The notes beneath the pieces were generated by a model that saw nothing but the letters and a program-made list of their open reading frames with translations, made no database searches and had not been told where the DNA came from. From contig NZ_BAJY01000005.1 of assembly GCF_000613945.1 (NCBI RefSeq), positions 1 to 64,000 of the forward strand: DNA of 64,000 nucleotides, read 5' to 3'. The stretch is from Prevotella falsenii DSM 22864 = JCM 15124. Lineage in GTDB: Bacteria; Bacteroidota; Bacteroidia; Bacteroidales; Bacteroidaceae. A program made the position numbers and the translations under genes. Below, in pieces: positions 19,765-29,770 of this stretch. Every line of letters starts with the position of its first letter. The first letter of the stretch is position 1.

Positions 19765-20070
19765 ACGCATTATATCTTTCATATGCAAAGATAATAATTT
19801 TATTTCAAAAAATAGTTTTTTTAGCTAACTAAATTGGGTTTTAATATTTATTAAACATCAAGAGTGAAGGGAAAGAGGCTATCTCCTGCCGCTTCTTATC
19901 ATCATTGAAGAAAATACATACCGGTATCTACGTTTTTAACGCAAGGTTATCTATAAGTAACCAATATTTGCGATGATGAATCGTATAAGGTTCGGTTTTC
20001 TGAATAAAAGCACCTTTTTAGCTTGTTGCATTATTGTCTCGACAACCCGATTTTGCAAGCGAAAAAAGTG

Positions 20071-20268
20071 CCATAAAATTGTAAACGTTTTTCACAAACG
20101 TATCTGTCGTATAATTATCTCGTTATCAAGGTGTTGCAAAACCTATTGTTTTGCATTCCAAAAGCGGCTGTTTTGCACGGTAAAACCGTAGGTTTTGCAT
20201 CGCAAAACCTACGGTTTCGCAATGCCAAAACAAAATTATCGTTTTTTCTTGAAATTATCTTTACAAAG
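20071..20268 (+). repeat. 22-bp modular array D with conserved flanks
   Basis: Modules at 20138 (CCTATTG), 20160 (GCGGCTG), 20182 (CCGTAGG) and 20204 (CCTACGG, ending TTTCGC). The last two cores are exact reverse complements. It lies in the 632-bp gap 19789-20420. It shares a further stretch of right flank (about 20268-20340, CTGTGTCTGG... TTCTGCC) with array H. The left part of the gap, 19800-20070, shows nothing else. Confidence 0.88.
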
Positions 20269-20360
20269 TTAAGCTATTTTCAGTGTCTGGCGCAAGCAAC
20301 GGAAAAGAAAACTATTTCTAAAGAACGTTCTACTTCTGCCAATCCATATACCATTACGAA

Positions 20361-20391
20361 AAAGGCGTTACACCGATGGTATAACGCCTTT
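20361..20391 (-). terminator. Terminator downstream of the sugar MFS gene
   Basis: Stem AAAGGCGTTA / TAACGCCTTT with a loop of about 11 nt, 30 bp past the transporter stop, with an A run on the distal side that reads as T's on the minus strand. Confidence 0.75.
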
Positions 20392-20420
20392 ATAAGCTAT
20401 ATTACGATATATTTCTTCTT

Positions 20421-21734
20421 TTAATCGACAGGGATATTCTTGTTTACATTCTTGCTGCCTATCAAAGCGTAGAAGCACATATAAGCCACGCCGACGAGCG
20501 GAACAAAGTATGAAACAAGATAGCCAGACCGGTCAGCTACAAAGTTTTGCAGCAACGGAAGCAAGCCACCGCCTACTACCATCATCATAAATATGCCCGA
20601 AGCAGGCTCTGTATATTTTCCAAGACCTTCGGTTGCAAGGTTGAAGATGCACGGCCACATAACGCTGGTGCACAGTCCGCAAAGTACAAGCAGCAATGCA
20701 GAAACCGGTACAATTACCATATTAAAGGCTGAACCCGTGAACACAGGCATCGAAACAGCCGCACTTTTTCCTAATATAATGGCGGTAACGATGAGCACCA
20801 TTGCAAAAATAGTGGTGCACGACATTAATGTCTTGCTCGAAATCTTGCTGGCAATGAAACCTGCAACGAAACGTCCTACGAGCATTAAGAACCAATAGGT
20901 TGCGGCAACCGAGCCTGCTATGGCGGTGGCAGTAGCCTTGGGAAGTCCGCCGCCGGCAGCAGTTGTATCGGAAAGATAGTAAATAAGTGTTCCGGGAATG
21001 CCGACTTCTACGCCCACATACACGAAAATAGCGATTGCACCTAATACGAAATGGCGGAAGTTCCACGGAGAATGCTCGAATGTAAGGTTGGTTCCTGCCT
21101 TGCTGTTCTTTGGGTCTTGGATAGGAATAAACGATAAAATAATGAATGCTACCACGAATACACCCATAGCAATGTAAAGAACCGGGTTTACATCAATGAT
21201 AGATGTATTTTTTGTTACTTCTCCTATCAACGACCCAACAAAAAGCGGCGTAAGCGTTCCGGACAGCGAATTGAGCGTTCCGCCTATCATATTGAGCTGA
21301 TTTCCACGATTTCCACCGCCTCCGATAAGGTTCAACATCGGATTAACCACTGTGTTCAGCATGCAAACACAGAAGCCTGAGATGAACGCTCCTAACAGAT
21401 AAATAACAAATCCTGTAATTTTAGCATCGGTAAAGAACCCTGAGCAGAACTGAGTCAGTACTCCCAAGAAACCGATACCTATACCAATAAGTGCTGTTTT
21501 CTTGTATCCTACACGCACAAGCATCTTTCCTGCAGGTATTCCCATAAAGAAATAGGCAAGAAAGTTCATGGCATTGCCAAGCATACCCACCGTATTGGCA
21601 CTTTCGCCACCAAAAATATTCTTCCAAATAACTCCGATTGGAGCTGCAAGATTTGTTACAAACGAAATCATTGCATAAAGAAACATCATTGTAATAATCG
21701 CAATAATGCTTCCATTCTGTTTCGTATTATTCAT
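20421..21734 (-). CDS. MFS transporter, FucP/GluP-type sugar permease
   Basis: 437 residues with about 12 hydrophobic spans, beginning IIAIITMMFLYAMISFVTNL. The stretch FFMGIPAGKMLVRVGYKKTALIGIGIGFLG is the cytoplasmic loop 2-3 motif of the fucose/glucose-galactose permease branch, and WPCIFNLATEGLGKYTEPASGIFMMMVVGGGLLPLLQNF is typical of the same group near the C-terminus. It is an inner-membrane proton symporter for a monosaccharide; the sugar is unknown. It is transcribed alone, with a 336-bp gap upstream holding a fold-back element. Confidence 0.85.
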   Translation of the reverse strand: MNNTKQNGSIIAIITMMFLYAMISFVTNLAAPIGVIWKNIFGGESANTVGMLGNAMNFLAYFFMGIPAGKMLVRVGYKKTALIGIGIGFLGVLTQFCSGFFTDAKITGFVIYLLGAFISGFCVCMLNTVVNPMLNLIGGGGNRGNQLNMIGGTLNSLSGTLTPLFVGSLIGEVTKNTSIIDVNPVLYIAMGVFVVAFIILSFIPIQDPKNSKAGTNLTFEHSPWNFRHFVLGAIAIFVYVGVEVGIPGTLIYYLSDTTAAGGGLPKATATAIAGSVAATYWFLMLVGRFVAGFIASKISSKTLMSCTTIFAMVLIVTAIILGKSAAVSMPVFTGSAFNMVIVPVSALLLVLCGLCTSVMWPCIFNLATEGLGKYTEPASGIFMMMVVGGGLLPLLQNFVADRSGYLVSYFVPLVGVAYMCFYALIGSKNVNKNIPVD

Positions 21735-21889
21735 TATTCAGCAATTTTATTTTCTGCAAAGGAAACAAAAATAAACGATAATGACAAACTATTTCAGAGC
21801 AAAAGGAGGTTTGTTGTGTGTTAAAAACAATTAAAGACAAGATTAAGAAATCTTGCCTTTAATAGAATTATATTGCGATTAGAAGTTGC

Positions 21890-22090
21890 TTAAACCCCTA
21901 TCGTTCATTAGCGTCCTTGACTGATTTTGTTCGATTGTCGAGCAGATGTGCTGCCGTTTCATCGAAGGCGTAGCGGGCTACGGCGAGATGTAATGGCTAC
22001 GCAGATGCCGGCAAGCGGACGAAACCGGTAAGGAAGCATGGCGGTAATAACAAAGATAAGCAAATGCGTCCTAATAAACGATTGGGGTTA
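21890..22090 (-). repeat. 200-bp fold-back element, full copy overlapping the folC 3' end
   Basis: Bounded by TTAAACCCCTATCG and CGATTGGGGTTA. It is the reverse complement of the copy at 43909-44111. It contains nested inverted repeats, including ACCGGTTT-type arms and a GTAGC-GG-GCTAC hairpin. Its right inverted repeat encodes the last residues and stop of folC. It accounts for most of the 336-bp gap 21735-22070. Confidence 0.85.
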
Positions 22091-23360
22091 GAAAGTCGGC
22101 AACGATGTAGCTTGAGCCACCTACAAATATAAAATCGTCGCTTTCTGCGTCGCTTAATGCTTGCCGGTAAGCCTCTGCAACATCTGCAAACGTTCTGCCT
22201 TCAAGGTTATACTGCTTGCCTATCCTTGCCACCTTCTCAGCCGAGAACGCACGTTTTGTGTTGGGTTGTGTCCAGTAATAATGGGCATTGTCGGGCAAAA
22301 GAGCCATAACAGCCTCTATATCCTTGTCGTCTACCATACCAAAGACGATGCGCAGATTATGGTATTCTTGACTTTTAATTTGTTGCGACAAGTCTTTCCA
22401 GCCTGCTTCGTTGTGCCCGGTGTCGCAGACTACGGTTGGATTTTGCTGTATTTGCTGCCATCTACCCATTAATCCTGTAGCTTCGCAAACGTTTGAAAAT
22501 CCTTTTGCAACGCTGTCTATGTTTCTGATTATCCGGTTATTGTAAAGCTGCATCACTGCCGTCAGCAACGTATTGGTATTCTTGTCTTGGTAAATTCCTC
22601 CCAATTCGCCTTCAATCGTACCGAATAAGCGAGTTTGGTATATGCGTCCTCCCTTCGGATTGACACTTGCCGATTGTACCATCGGAATATCTTCGGCAAA
22701 CACAATCATGGCGTCCATTTTCTGTGCCTTTGCTTCAAACACGATACGGGTCTCGGGTATGGCTTCCCCGATAACTACAGGAGTGTCTTGCTTAATGATG
22801 CCTGCCTTTTCGTATGCTATCTTTGGCAACGTGTCGCCTAAGAATTGGGTATGGTCGAGCGAAATGTTGGTAATAACGGAAAGCAGCGGATTGATAATAT
22901 TGGTGCAATCCAAACGCCCGCCCAAGCCTACTTCTACAATGGCAAAGTCTACCTGTTGTTCGGCAAAATACTTGAAAGCCATTGCGGTAGTCAGCTCGAA
23001 GAACGATGGGTGCAACGGTTCGAAGAAGTTGCGATGGTTTTCAACAAAATCAATTACGTATTGTTCGGAAATCATCTTGCCGTTTACTCTGATGCGTTCC
23101 CTGAAGTCTACAAGGTGCGGACTTGTGTAAAGCCCAACCTTATAGCCGTCGGCTTGAAGTATTGCAGCCAATGTATGGGAGCAAGAGCCTTTTCCGTTGC
23201 TTCCTGCAATATGGATAGAACGGAAGTTTTGATGCGGCCGTCCAAAGTATTCGTCTAATGCGAGGGTTGTGGATAAACCTTCTTTATAAGCAGAAGCACC
23301 CACGTGTTCAAAGACGGGGGTGCTGTTATATAAGTATTCTGTGGTTTCCTTGTAAGTCAT
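22071..23360 (-). CDS. folC: Bifunctional folylpolyglutamate synthase / dihydrofolate synthase
   Basis: 429 residues. Mur-ligase-type enzyme that joins glutamate to dihydropteroate and then to folates. Visible are the P-loop HIAGSNGKGSCSH, the TSPHLVDFRERI motif, VEVGLGGRLDCTNII and a C-terminal Mur-ligase domain with CDTGHNEAG. It starts 26 bp past the dnaJ stop, so it is likely to be co-transcribed with grpE-dnaJ. The last codons (LTPIVY) and the TAG stop come from the inverted repeat of a 200-bp mobile fold-back element, so the native C-terminus was probably replaced by insertion. Confidence 0.95.
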   Translation of the reverse strand: MTYKETTEYLYNSTPVFEHVGASAYKEGLSTTLALDEYFGRPHQNFRSIHIAGSNGKGSCSHTLAAILQADGYKVGLYTSPHLVDFRERIRVNGKMISEQYVIDFVENHRNFFEPLHPSFFELTTAMAFKYFAEQQVDFAIVEVGLGGRLDCTNIINPLLSVITNISLDHTQFLGDTLPKIAYEKAGIIKQDTPVVIGEAIPETRIVFEAKAQKMDAMIVFAEDIPMVQSASVNPKGGRIYQTRLFGTIEGELGGIYQDKNTNTLLTAVMQLYNNRIIRNIDSVAKGFSNVCEATGLMGRWQQIQQNPTVVCDTGHNEAGWKDLSQQIKSQEYHNLRIVFGMVDDKDIEAVMALLPDNAHYYWTQPNTKRAFSAEKVARIGKQYNLEGRTFADVAEAYRQALSDAESDDFIFVGGSSYIVADFLTPIVY

Positions 23361-23386
23361 TTTTATTACTTTTCAGTCTTTACAAC

Positions 23387-24548
23387 TTAGCTGAATAGTT
23401 TCTTGAAGTTATCAAAAATAGTACGTTTTGTATAGCTGTCTCCCTTGAAGTTGTCGCTTTCTTGAAACTCTTCAATGGCTTTGCGTTCCGATTGCGATAA
23501 TGTTTTTGGAACATAAACACTTATTTGCACGATAAGGTCGCCCATTCCTCTGCCATAGCCCTGCACGGCAGGAAGTCCTTTGCCACGTACACGAGCTATT
23601 TTGCCAGGCTGTGTGCCAGATTCAATAGGTATTTGAATAAAGTTCCCATCTATTGTTGGAATTTTAACCTGACCACCCAAGACAGCCGTAGGGAAGTCGA
23701 GCAACAAGTTGTAGATAACATTCTGTCCATCACGAATAAACGTATCGTTGTCTTCTTCTTCGATATAAACTTGTATATTGCCCGTTATACCGTTGTGTTT
23801 GCCGGCATTTCCCTTGTTCGGAACGTTCACAACCATTCCTTCGGCAACACCTGCGGGAATGTTGATTTCAACAACTTCCTCGCCTTTCACGACGCCATCG
23901 CCATGGCAGTGTGTACATTTGTTTTTTATAATCGTACCTTCGCCACCGCATACATGGCAGGTTGTTTGTGTCTGCATCATACCGAAGATGCTTTGTTGGG
24001 TACGAATTTCCATACCGCTGCCGTGGCAATTAGGACACGTTTCGGTGCCACTGCCGCCTTCGGCACCCGTTCCGTGGCAATGTTCGCATGCTACGTCTTT
24101 GCGCACCTTAAACTTCTTGGTAACGCCTGTGGCAACTTCCTGCAACGAAAGTCTGACTTTCAGGCGCAAATCGGCACCTTTATATTTAGGAGCCTGACGG
24201 CTTCCACCGCCGAAACCTCCAAAGCCACCACCGCCGCCGTGCCCACCGAATACATCGCCAAACATAGAGAAAATGTCGTCCATTGAGAAACCACCGCCAC
24301 CAAACGGATTGCCACCGCCAAAGTTTGGCCCGTCAAATCCGAACCGGTCGTATTGCTGTCGCTTCTGTGGGTCGCTCAATACGCTGTATGCTTCTGCTGC
24401 TTCTTTGAACTTTTCCTCTGCTTTTGCGTCGTCAGGGTTTCTGTCCGGGTGATATTTAATAGCGAGCTTTCTGTACGCCTTCTTTATTTCGTCGTCCGAA
24501 GCGTTTTTTTTCAACGCCCAGAACTTCGTAGTAATCTCTTTTTGCCAT
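23387..24548 (-). CDS. dnaJ: Chaperone DnaJ (Hsp40), frame shifted at an A8 tract near the start
   Basis: Co-chaperone of DnaK. The J domain has YHPDRNPDD (HPD motif); a Gly/Phe-rich linker, four CxxCxGxG-type zinc repeats ([32 protein letters not shown]) and the substrate-binding domain follow. The true start is ATG 24548 ([12 protein letters not shown]). After Val12 the coding strand reads a run of eight A (24504-24511) and shifts out of frame; seven A would give the expected [18 protein letters not shown]. The rest of the gene is intact. A one-base homopolymer error, or transcriptional slippage on A8, is more likely than loss of function. It lies between grpE and folC. Confidence 0.93.
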
Positions 24549-24610
24549 TCCTTGATTGTTGTGAGTTTGCAAACTCTTGAATTTCTAAAAACCTTAAGGC
24601 TGTTTATGTG

Positions 24611-25213
24611 TTATTGTCCTACTGCAACCTTAGCATGGCGAATTACTTTATCGTTCAGCATATAGCCGGTTTGTACGCAATCGATGATTTTGCCTTTCTT
24701 ATCGTCGCCCATTCCCGGCACCATCGCAATTGCTTCGTGATAGTCTACATTGAAATCCTTATCTTTTGTCTCTATCTTGCTTACACCGATACCCTCCAAA
24801 GTTTTTAAGAACTTCTTGAAAATAAGGTCGAAACCTTCTTTAATGGCTGTTGCGTCTTCTGTCTTATCTGCAATGGCACGTTCAAAATCGTCGAGAATAG
24901 GAAGAATAGCCGTAATGGTTTTCTCGCCTCCATTGAGTATAAGCTCTGCTTTTTCCTTTAGCGTTCGCTTCTTGTAGTTTTCAAATTCAGCGTAAAGACG
25001 AATATACTTGTCTTTCCATTCTTCAGCTTCTGCATTGCCGTCTTTCTGCTCTGCTTTGCCTTCTTCGTCGGTTTCAGCTTCCGGAGTTTCTTCGTTATCG
25101 GCTTCTGACGACGTTTCACCCTCTGAAGAAGTGTTTTCCTCCTGCACGGTTTCTTCTTCCTGCAACTTTGCTTCTTCGCCTTCTATCTCTATTTTCTTAT
25201 TATTTTTGCTCAT
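24611..25213 (-). CDS. grpE: Nucleotide-exchange factor GrpE
   Basis: 200 residues. Releases ADP from DnaK. The first 65 residues are very acidic and disordered, as in other Bacteroidota GrpE. A long coiled coil follows (EEWKDKYIRLYAEFENYKKRTLKEK) and then the conserved head with FDLIFKKFLKTLEGIGV, DYHEAIAMVPG and the signature GYMLNDKVIRHAKVAVGQ. It is the first gene of the grpE-dnaJ-folC unit. A sigma-54-like motif lies 28 bp upstream, and no standard TAnnTTTG box is present. Confidence 0.97.
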   Translation of the reverse strand: MSKNNKKIEIEGEEAKLQEEETVQEENTSSEGETSSEADNEETPEAETDEEGKAEQKDGNAEAEEWKDKYIRLYAEFENYKKRTLKEKAELILNGGEKTITAILPILDDFERAIADKTEDATAIKEGFDLIFKKFLKTLEGIGVSKIETKDKDFNVDYHEAIAMVPGMGDDKKGKIIDCVQTGYMLNDKVIRHAKVAVGQ

Positions 25214-25240
25214 GATAATGTATTTTTGTCTACTTCAAAC

Positions 25241-25260
25241 GTTTACAAATAACGTGCCAA
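25241..25260 (-). promoter_or_regulatory. Sigma-54-like motif upstream of grpE
   Basis: Minus strand TTGGCACG-TTAT-TTGTA. It differs from the RpoN consensus TTGGCACG-N4-TTGCA at one position. The -12 half lies about 30 bp before the grpE start, a normal promoter distance. The same motif occurs upstream of groES. Function is inferred. Confidence 0.45.
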
Positions 25261-25322
25261 TATAGCAGCGACTGCAAACAAAACCTATTTATAAGCAGTC
25301 CGAAAACAATTGGTTTGCTAAT

Positions 25323-26948
<1,626 letters not shown>

Positions 26949-27065
26949 TTATTTAAATTCCTGTTTTCTTATTTGGGCGCAAAGGTACAATAATAATGTG
27001 ATACTTGCAAGAACAACCGTTCTTAGTAGCAGTCAGAACACAAGAAACATGCCCCTACGGCAGAT

Positions 27066-27138
27066 AATCCTCAATCGTTCATCAGCGTCCTTGACCGGTT
27101 TTGTTCGTTTTTCGGGCAGATGTGCCGGCGTTGCTGCA
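27066..27138 (-). repeat. Fragment of the 200-bp fold-back family
   Basis: TCAATCGTTCATCAGCGTCC, then CCGGTTTTGTTCG, matches one end of the full copies for about 70 bp. The remainder is missing. It lies in the 260-bp gap between the ABC-F gene start and the HU-like fragment. Confidence 0.75.
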
Positions 27139-27205
27139 AACAGTCATACAAAAGAAAGCCCCCGCTCCGTGGAGAGCGAGGGGCAGTGCTGTAAGCAGCA
27201 ACACT

Positions 27206-27598
27206 TTATGGGTGGCTTGGCGTTCCGCTTTCGGGTTCTTTCTTTTCTTTCCCTTTTTCTTCGCCTTTCCATTCTTCCCACTCAATGTCCACATCCGACA
27301 GACCGCGTGTAGACACACGACCTTTGCCGTTACCGCGATAGCGGGTTTCGGGCAGGAAACGCACACGCACACTCTTAATTTGGTTTGCCGATACTTCTTT
27401 CTCGGTAGCTACGCCGTTCTTGTTCGTAACTGCCGTAAAGTAGAACGAGCCTACACCTTCGAGCTTCACCGAGCGTCCTTGTGCCATAAAGTCGCCCATC
27501 ACGCCGCCTAATGCCGTCAGCACCGCGCGCACATCGGCAGGACTGACCGTCGATTCGGCTGCTATGCGCTTTGCCACCTGTTCGGTTGTTGCCGGACT
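27206..27598 (-). pseudogene. HU-like DNA-binding protein, 5'-truncated
   Basis: About 130 open codons reading ATTEQVAKRIAAESTVSPAD, then VRAVLTALGGVMGDFMAQGR and SVKLEGVGSFYF, which is the HU/IHF fold of the Bacteroidota HU-like family. A Lys/Glu/Gly-rich tail ends PSHP. The first 30-40 residues expected in this family are absent: a TAG at 27599-27601 precedes SPATTEQ and no ATG is in frame. An internal GTG could start a shorter product. The matching tail composition of the HU-like gene at 28997-29458 suggests the two were related copies flanking the MBL gene. Confidence 0.65.
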
Positions 27599-27722
27599 CT
27601 ACCGACCTGCATTCAGCAAAGGAAGTATGCAGATAGTGTTCAGCCACTTAATTTCGGATATGATTAAGAATTACAACTGTGAACAATAGCTTTCGCATAG
27701 GAATATATACCTTTGTTAATAA

Positions 27723-28832
27723 CTATATTTCTTCATAAAAAAATCCCTCTTGAACAACTATTGTTCCGAAATCCTCAGTAACTAAACAAGGGATAATCTC
27801 TTTGTCTACTACTTTCTCAATGACAGTATATGCTGGATGACCATAACTATTTCTGATACCAAAAGAACAAACCGCACTAGAAATTTTTCCAATTTTTAAA
27901 ATAGACTCTTTAAAATTATGTTCGGAGCCATGATGTGGTACTTGTAGCGTTCCTATAAACTGAGAAACCCTATCTAATCTTTCCTTTATGTCTTTAATTA
28001 AACCTCTGTTTTTAAGATTAACATCTCCTGTATACAAACAACCACTTTGTAATTGATAAGGGTCTAAACAATAGGTATAAAATGGTCTATAGCGATAACA
28101 CAAGAAACTATAATTATCTTTTAGGGGACCCGAATACAAAGCCATTGAGTTCCCATTAAGGTCTCCTTCGATAGCTTTATATGCATCGGTTAACTTATCT
28201 TTATATTCTTCAATATTATCTATTGTAATTTTCTTCAGTGGAAATTTTATCTTTCTTTTAAACTGATTTTTTCGTTCATTCTGTTTGTAATTATATGGAA
28301 TAAAGACCCAATCAAGAAAACCATTTCTTTTATCTTTAAGAACTGTTCCACTCGATAAAGTTGTATTTTCCTCTATATTTGATATATCTATAGGGTCTAC
28401 ATCTTTTGGAGTAGAATCCATATCTACAGGATTAATTTTAATGATAATAGAATTTTCAAAATATTGTTCGGGAGTTTCTATAATCTCTTCACAAGAATCC
28501 TTTGTTTCTATATAGTTTGAAACTTTTAATATAATTTTCTCTTCATCATCAATTAGTGGCAAAACAACTTTTTTAATTCTGCAATGTTCTTTCAATGCTT
28601 CTATTCCATTGATATGGTCGGCATGAAAATGAGAAATAAATAGAATGTCTATCTGATGTCCTTTAGGGAAAACACCTTTTATTCTTTTCTTAAGTTCTTC
28701 TTGTTTGAGCGTTAATGAACCACAATCGTAAACTATAGTAAACGTTGAACCATTAGGTAGTTCAAACTTTTCCACGTAAAATGCGCCCTGTCCTACAGGA
28801 TGAAATGTCCTTTTAAAATACATACGTCTCAT
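27723..28832 (-). CDS. Stand-alone MBL-fold metallo-hydrolase (ComEC C-terminal type)
   Basis: 369 residues, no signal peptide or membrane helix. The metal-binding motif HFHADH is at 68-73 (HxHxDH) and a PHHGSEHN motif lies near residue 310, as in the beta-lactamase-like domain of ComEC/Rec2 competence proteins. The gene is much more AT-rich than its neighbours: two lines counted gave 11/60 and 21/60 G+C. It stands between two HU-like genes beside IS982 debris, which suggests horizontal acquisition. Stand-alone ComEC-like MBL proteins may be nucleases or phosphodiesterases; no biochemical role can be read here. The start may be ATG 28832 or the second Met. Confidence 0.8.
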   Translation of the reverse strand: MRRMYFKRTFHPVGQGAFYVEKFELPNGSTFTIVYDCGSLTLKQEELKKRIKGVFPKGHQIDILFISHFHADHINGIEALKEHCRIKKVVLPLIDDEEKIILKVSNYIETKDSCEEIIETPEQYFENSIIIKINPVDMDSTPKDVDPIDISNIEENTTLSSGTVLKDKRNGFLDWVFIPYNYKQNERKNQFKRKIKFPLKKITIDNIEEYKDKLTDAYKAIEGDLNGNSMALYSGPLKDNYSFLCYRYRPFYTYCLDPYQLQSGCLYTGDVNLKNRGLIKDIKERLDRVSQFIGTLQVPHHGSEHNFKESILKIGKISSAVCSFGIRNSYGHPAYTVIEKVVDKEIIPCLVTEDFGTIVVQEGFFYEEI

Positions 28833-28996
28833 TGATTTTTTATTTTTAAACCTTCATTGCTTTGAAAGTACGGATGATATGATGTTTTGAGATGACCGTA
28901 CTTCATCGGTTAAAAGGTCATTTGGTTTATAATCTGTGATGAAATTATGGCGGAGCAACCACCATCGCAGGTAGTCGCTCCACCATCAAAATGAAT

Positions 28997-29458
28997 TTAC
29001 GGATGTTCGTTTCCTCCGCTTTCTCCACCACCTGTGCTCGGCTTCTTGCCTTTCTTGGGCTTGGCGGTTGTTTGTTCGTAGCTTACATCGGTAAGTGTAA
29101 AGTACTTGCGCGAGGGCGACAGATGGACAACGGGCTTTTCGATGTGCTTCTGCACGTTGAAAGTTTCTCCTTTGGGCACTACTTTACTCTTAAACGAGGG
29201 GTTGAGTGTTCCCAAGTCGCCAAACTCTACGATGTCGCCGTTAGACACGATGTCTTTGGCGATTTCCGTAGCATAGTTCAGCACGGCTTGTACTTCCTGA
29301 CTGTTGAACGTGGTGGACTTTGCCACACGGTTGCAAAAATTGCGGAAGTCTACACGATGTCTGCCCGTAGGATGAGCTACTTGCACGATTTCTCCTGCGT
29401 GAGGACCGACATTCATCTTGCGTTCCATAAGAACGAACTGTAATGGTTTATTTGCCAT
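28997..29458 (-). CDS. HU-like DNA-binding protein with a Gly/Lys-rich tail
   Basis: 153 residues. Core HU/IHF pattern: FRNFCNRVAKSTTFNSQEVQ, then AVLNYATEIAKDIVSNGDIV and EFGDLGTLNPSFKSKVV, followed by a flexible tail (KPKKGKKPSTGGGESGGNEHP). These proteins bind DNA non-specifically and are common beside mobile elements in Bacteroidota. A TACCTTTG box lies at 29542-29549 (minus strand). There is a perfect AAAGGAGG Shine-Dalgarno at 29473-29480, about 14 nt from the start, which is rare in this phylum. A cluster of alternative hairpins lies just upstream of the promoter. Confidence 0.82.
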   Translation of the reverse strand: MANKPLQFVLMERKMNVGPHAGEIVQVAHPTGRHRVDFRNFCNRVAKSTTFNSQEVQAVLNYATEIAKDIVSNGDIVEFGDLGTLNPSFKSKVVPKGETFNVQKHIEKPVVHLSPSRKYFTLTDVSYEQTTAKPKKGKKPSTGGGESGGNEHP

Positions 29459-29572
29459 GAGTAATAGATTTTCCTCCTTTGTTATATCTTCCGAAGTCGG
29501 AGGATTTCGCTTGCGGAAGACGGTCTTTCATAATGATAATGCAAAGGTAATTAATTTTTTATAAAAAACATA

Positions 29573-29690
29573 CCGAACGAACGAAAAAAAGATACCGAGC
29601 AATCAAGAAAAAGATACCGAGCGATTTGAAGATTGCTCGGTATCTTTTGAACGTTCCCTCGGTATCTTTTAAATGTTCGGTCGGTTTCTT
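29573..29690. repeat. Cluster of four AAGATACCGAG units forming alternative hairpins
   Basis: Two direct copies of AAGATACCGAG (about 29590 and 29611) are followed by two inverted copies CTCGGTATCTT (about 29636 and 29659). The first and third share an 18-bp perfect arm (29587-29604 with 29631-29648), and outer CCGAAC/GTTCGG arms enclose all four. Either inverted copy can pair with either direct copy. It lies upstream of the HU-like gene promoter. The rest of the gap to 29770 shows nothing else. Confidence 0.8.
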
Positions 29691-29770
29691 CTTTTCAAAT
29701 GGTTCTGAAAATGGTTTTACAACATGTTCACACGCTTGAAAAAAGTAATACTTTTAAGCATCTTATAAAT

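Noticed and set aside
27375..27647. Alternative open frame over the HU-like fragment
   Set aside because: It has no recognisable domain, whereas the overlapping frame encodes a clear HU-like core.
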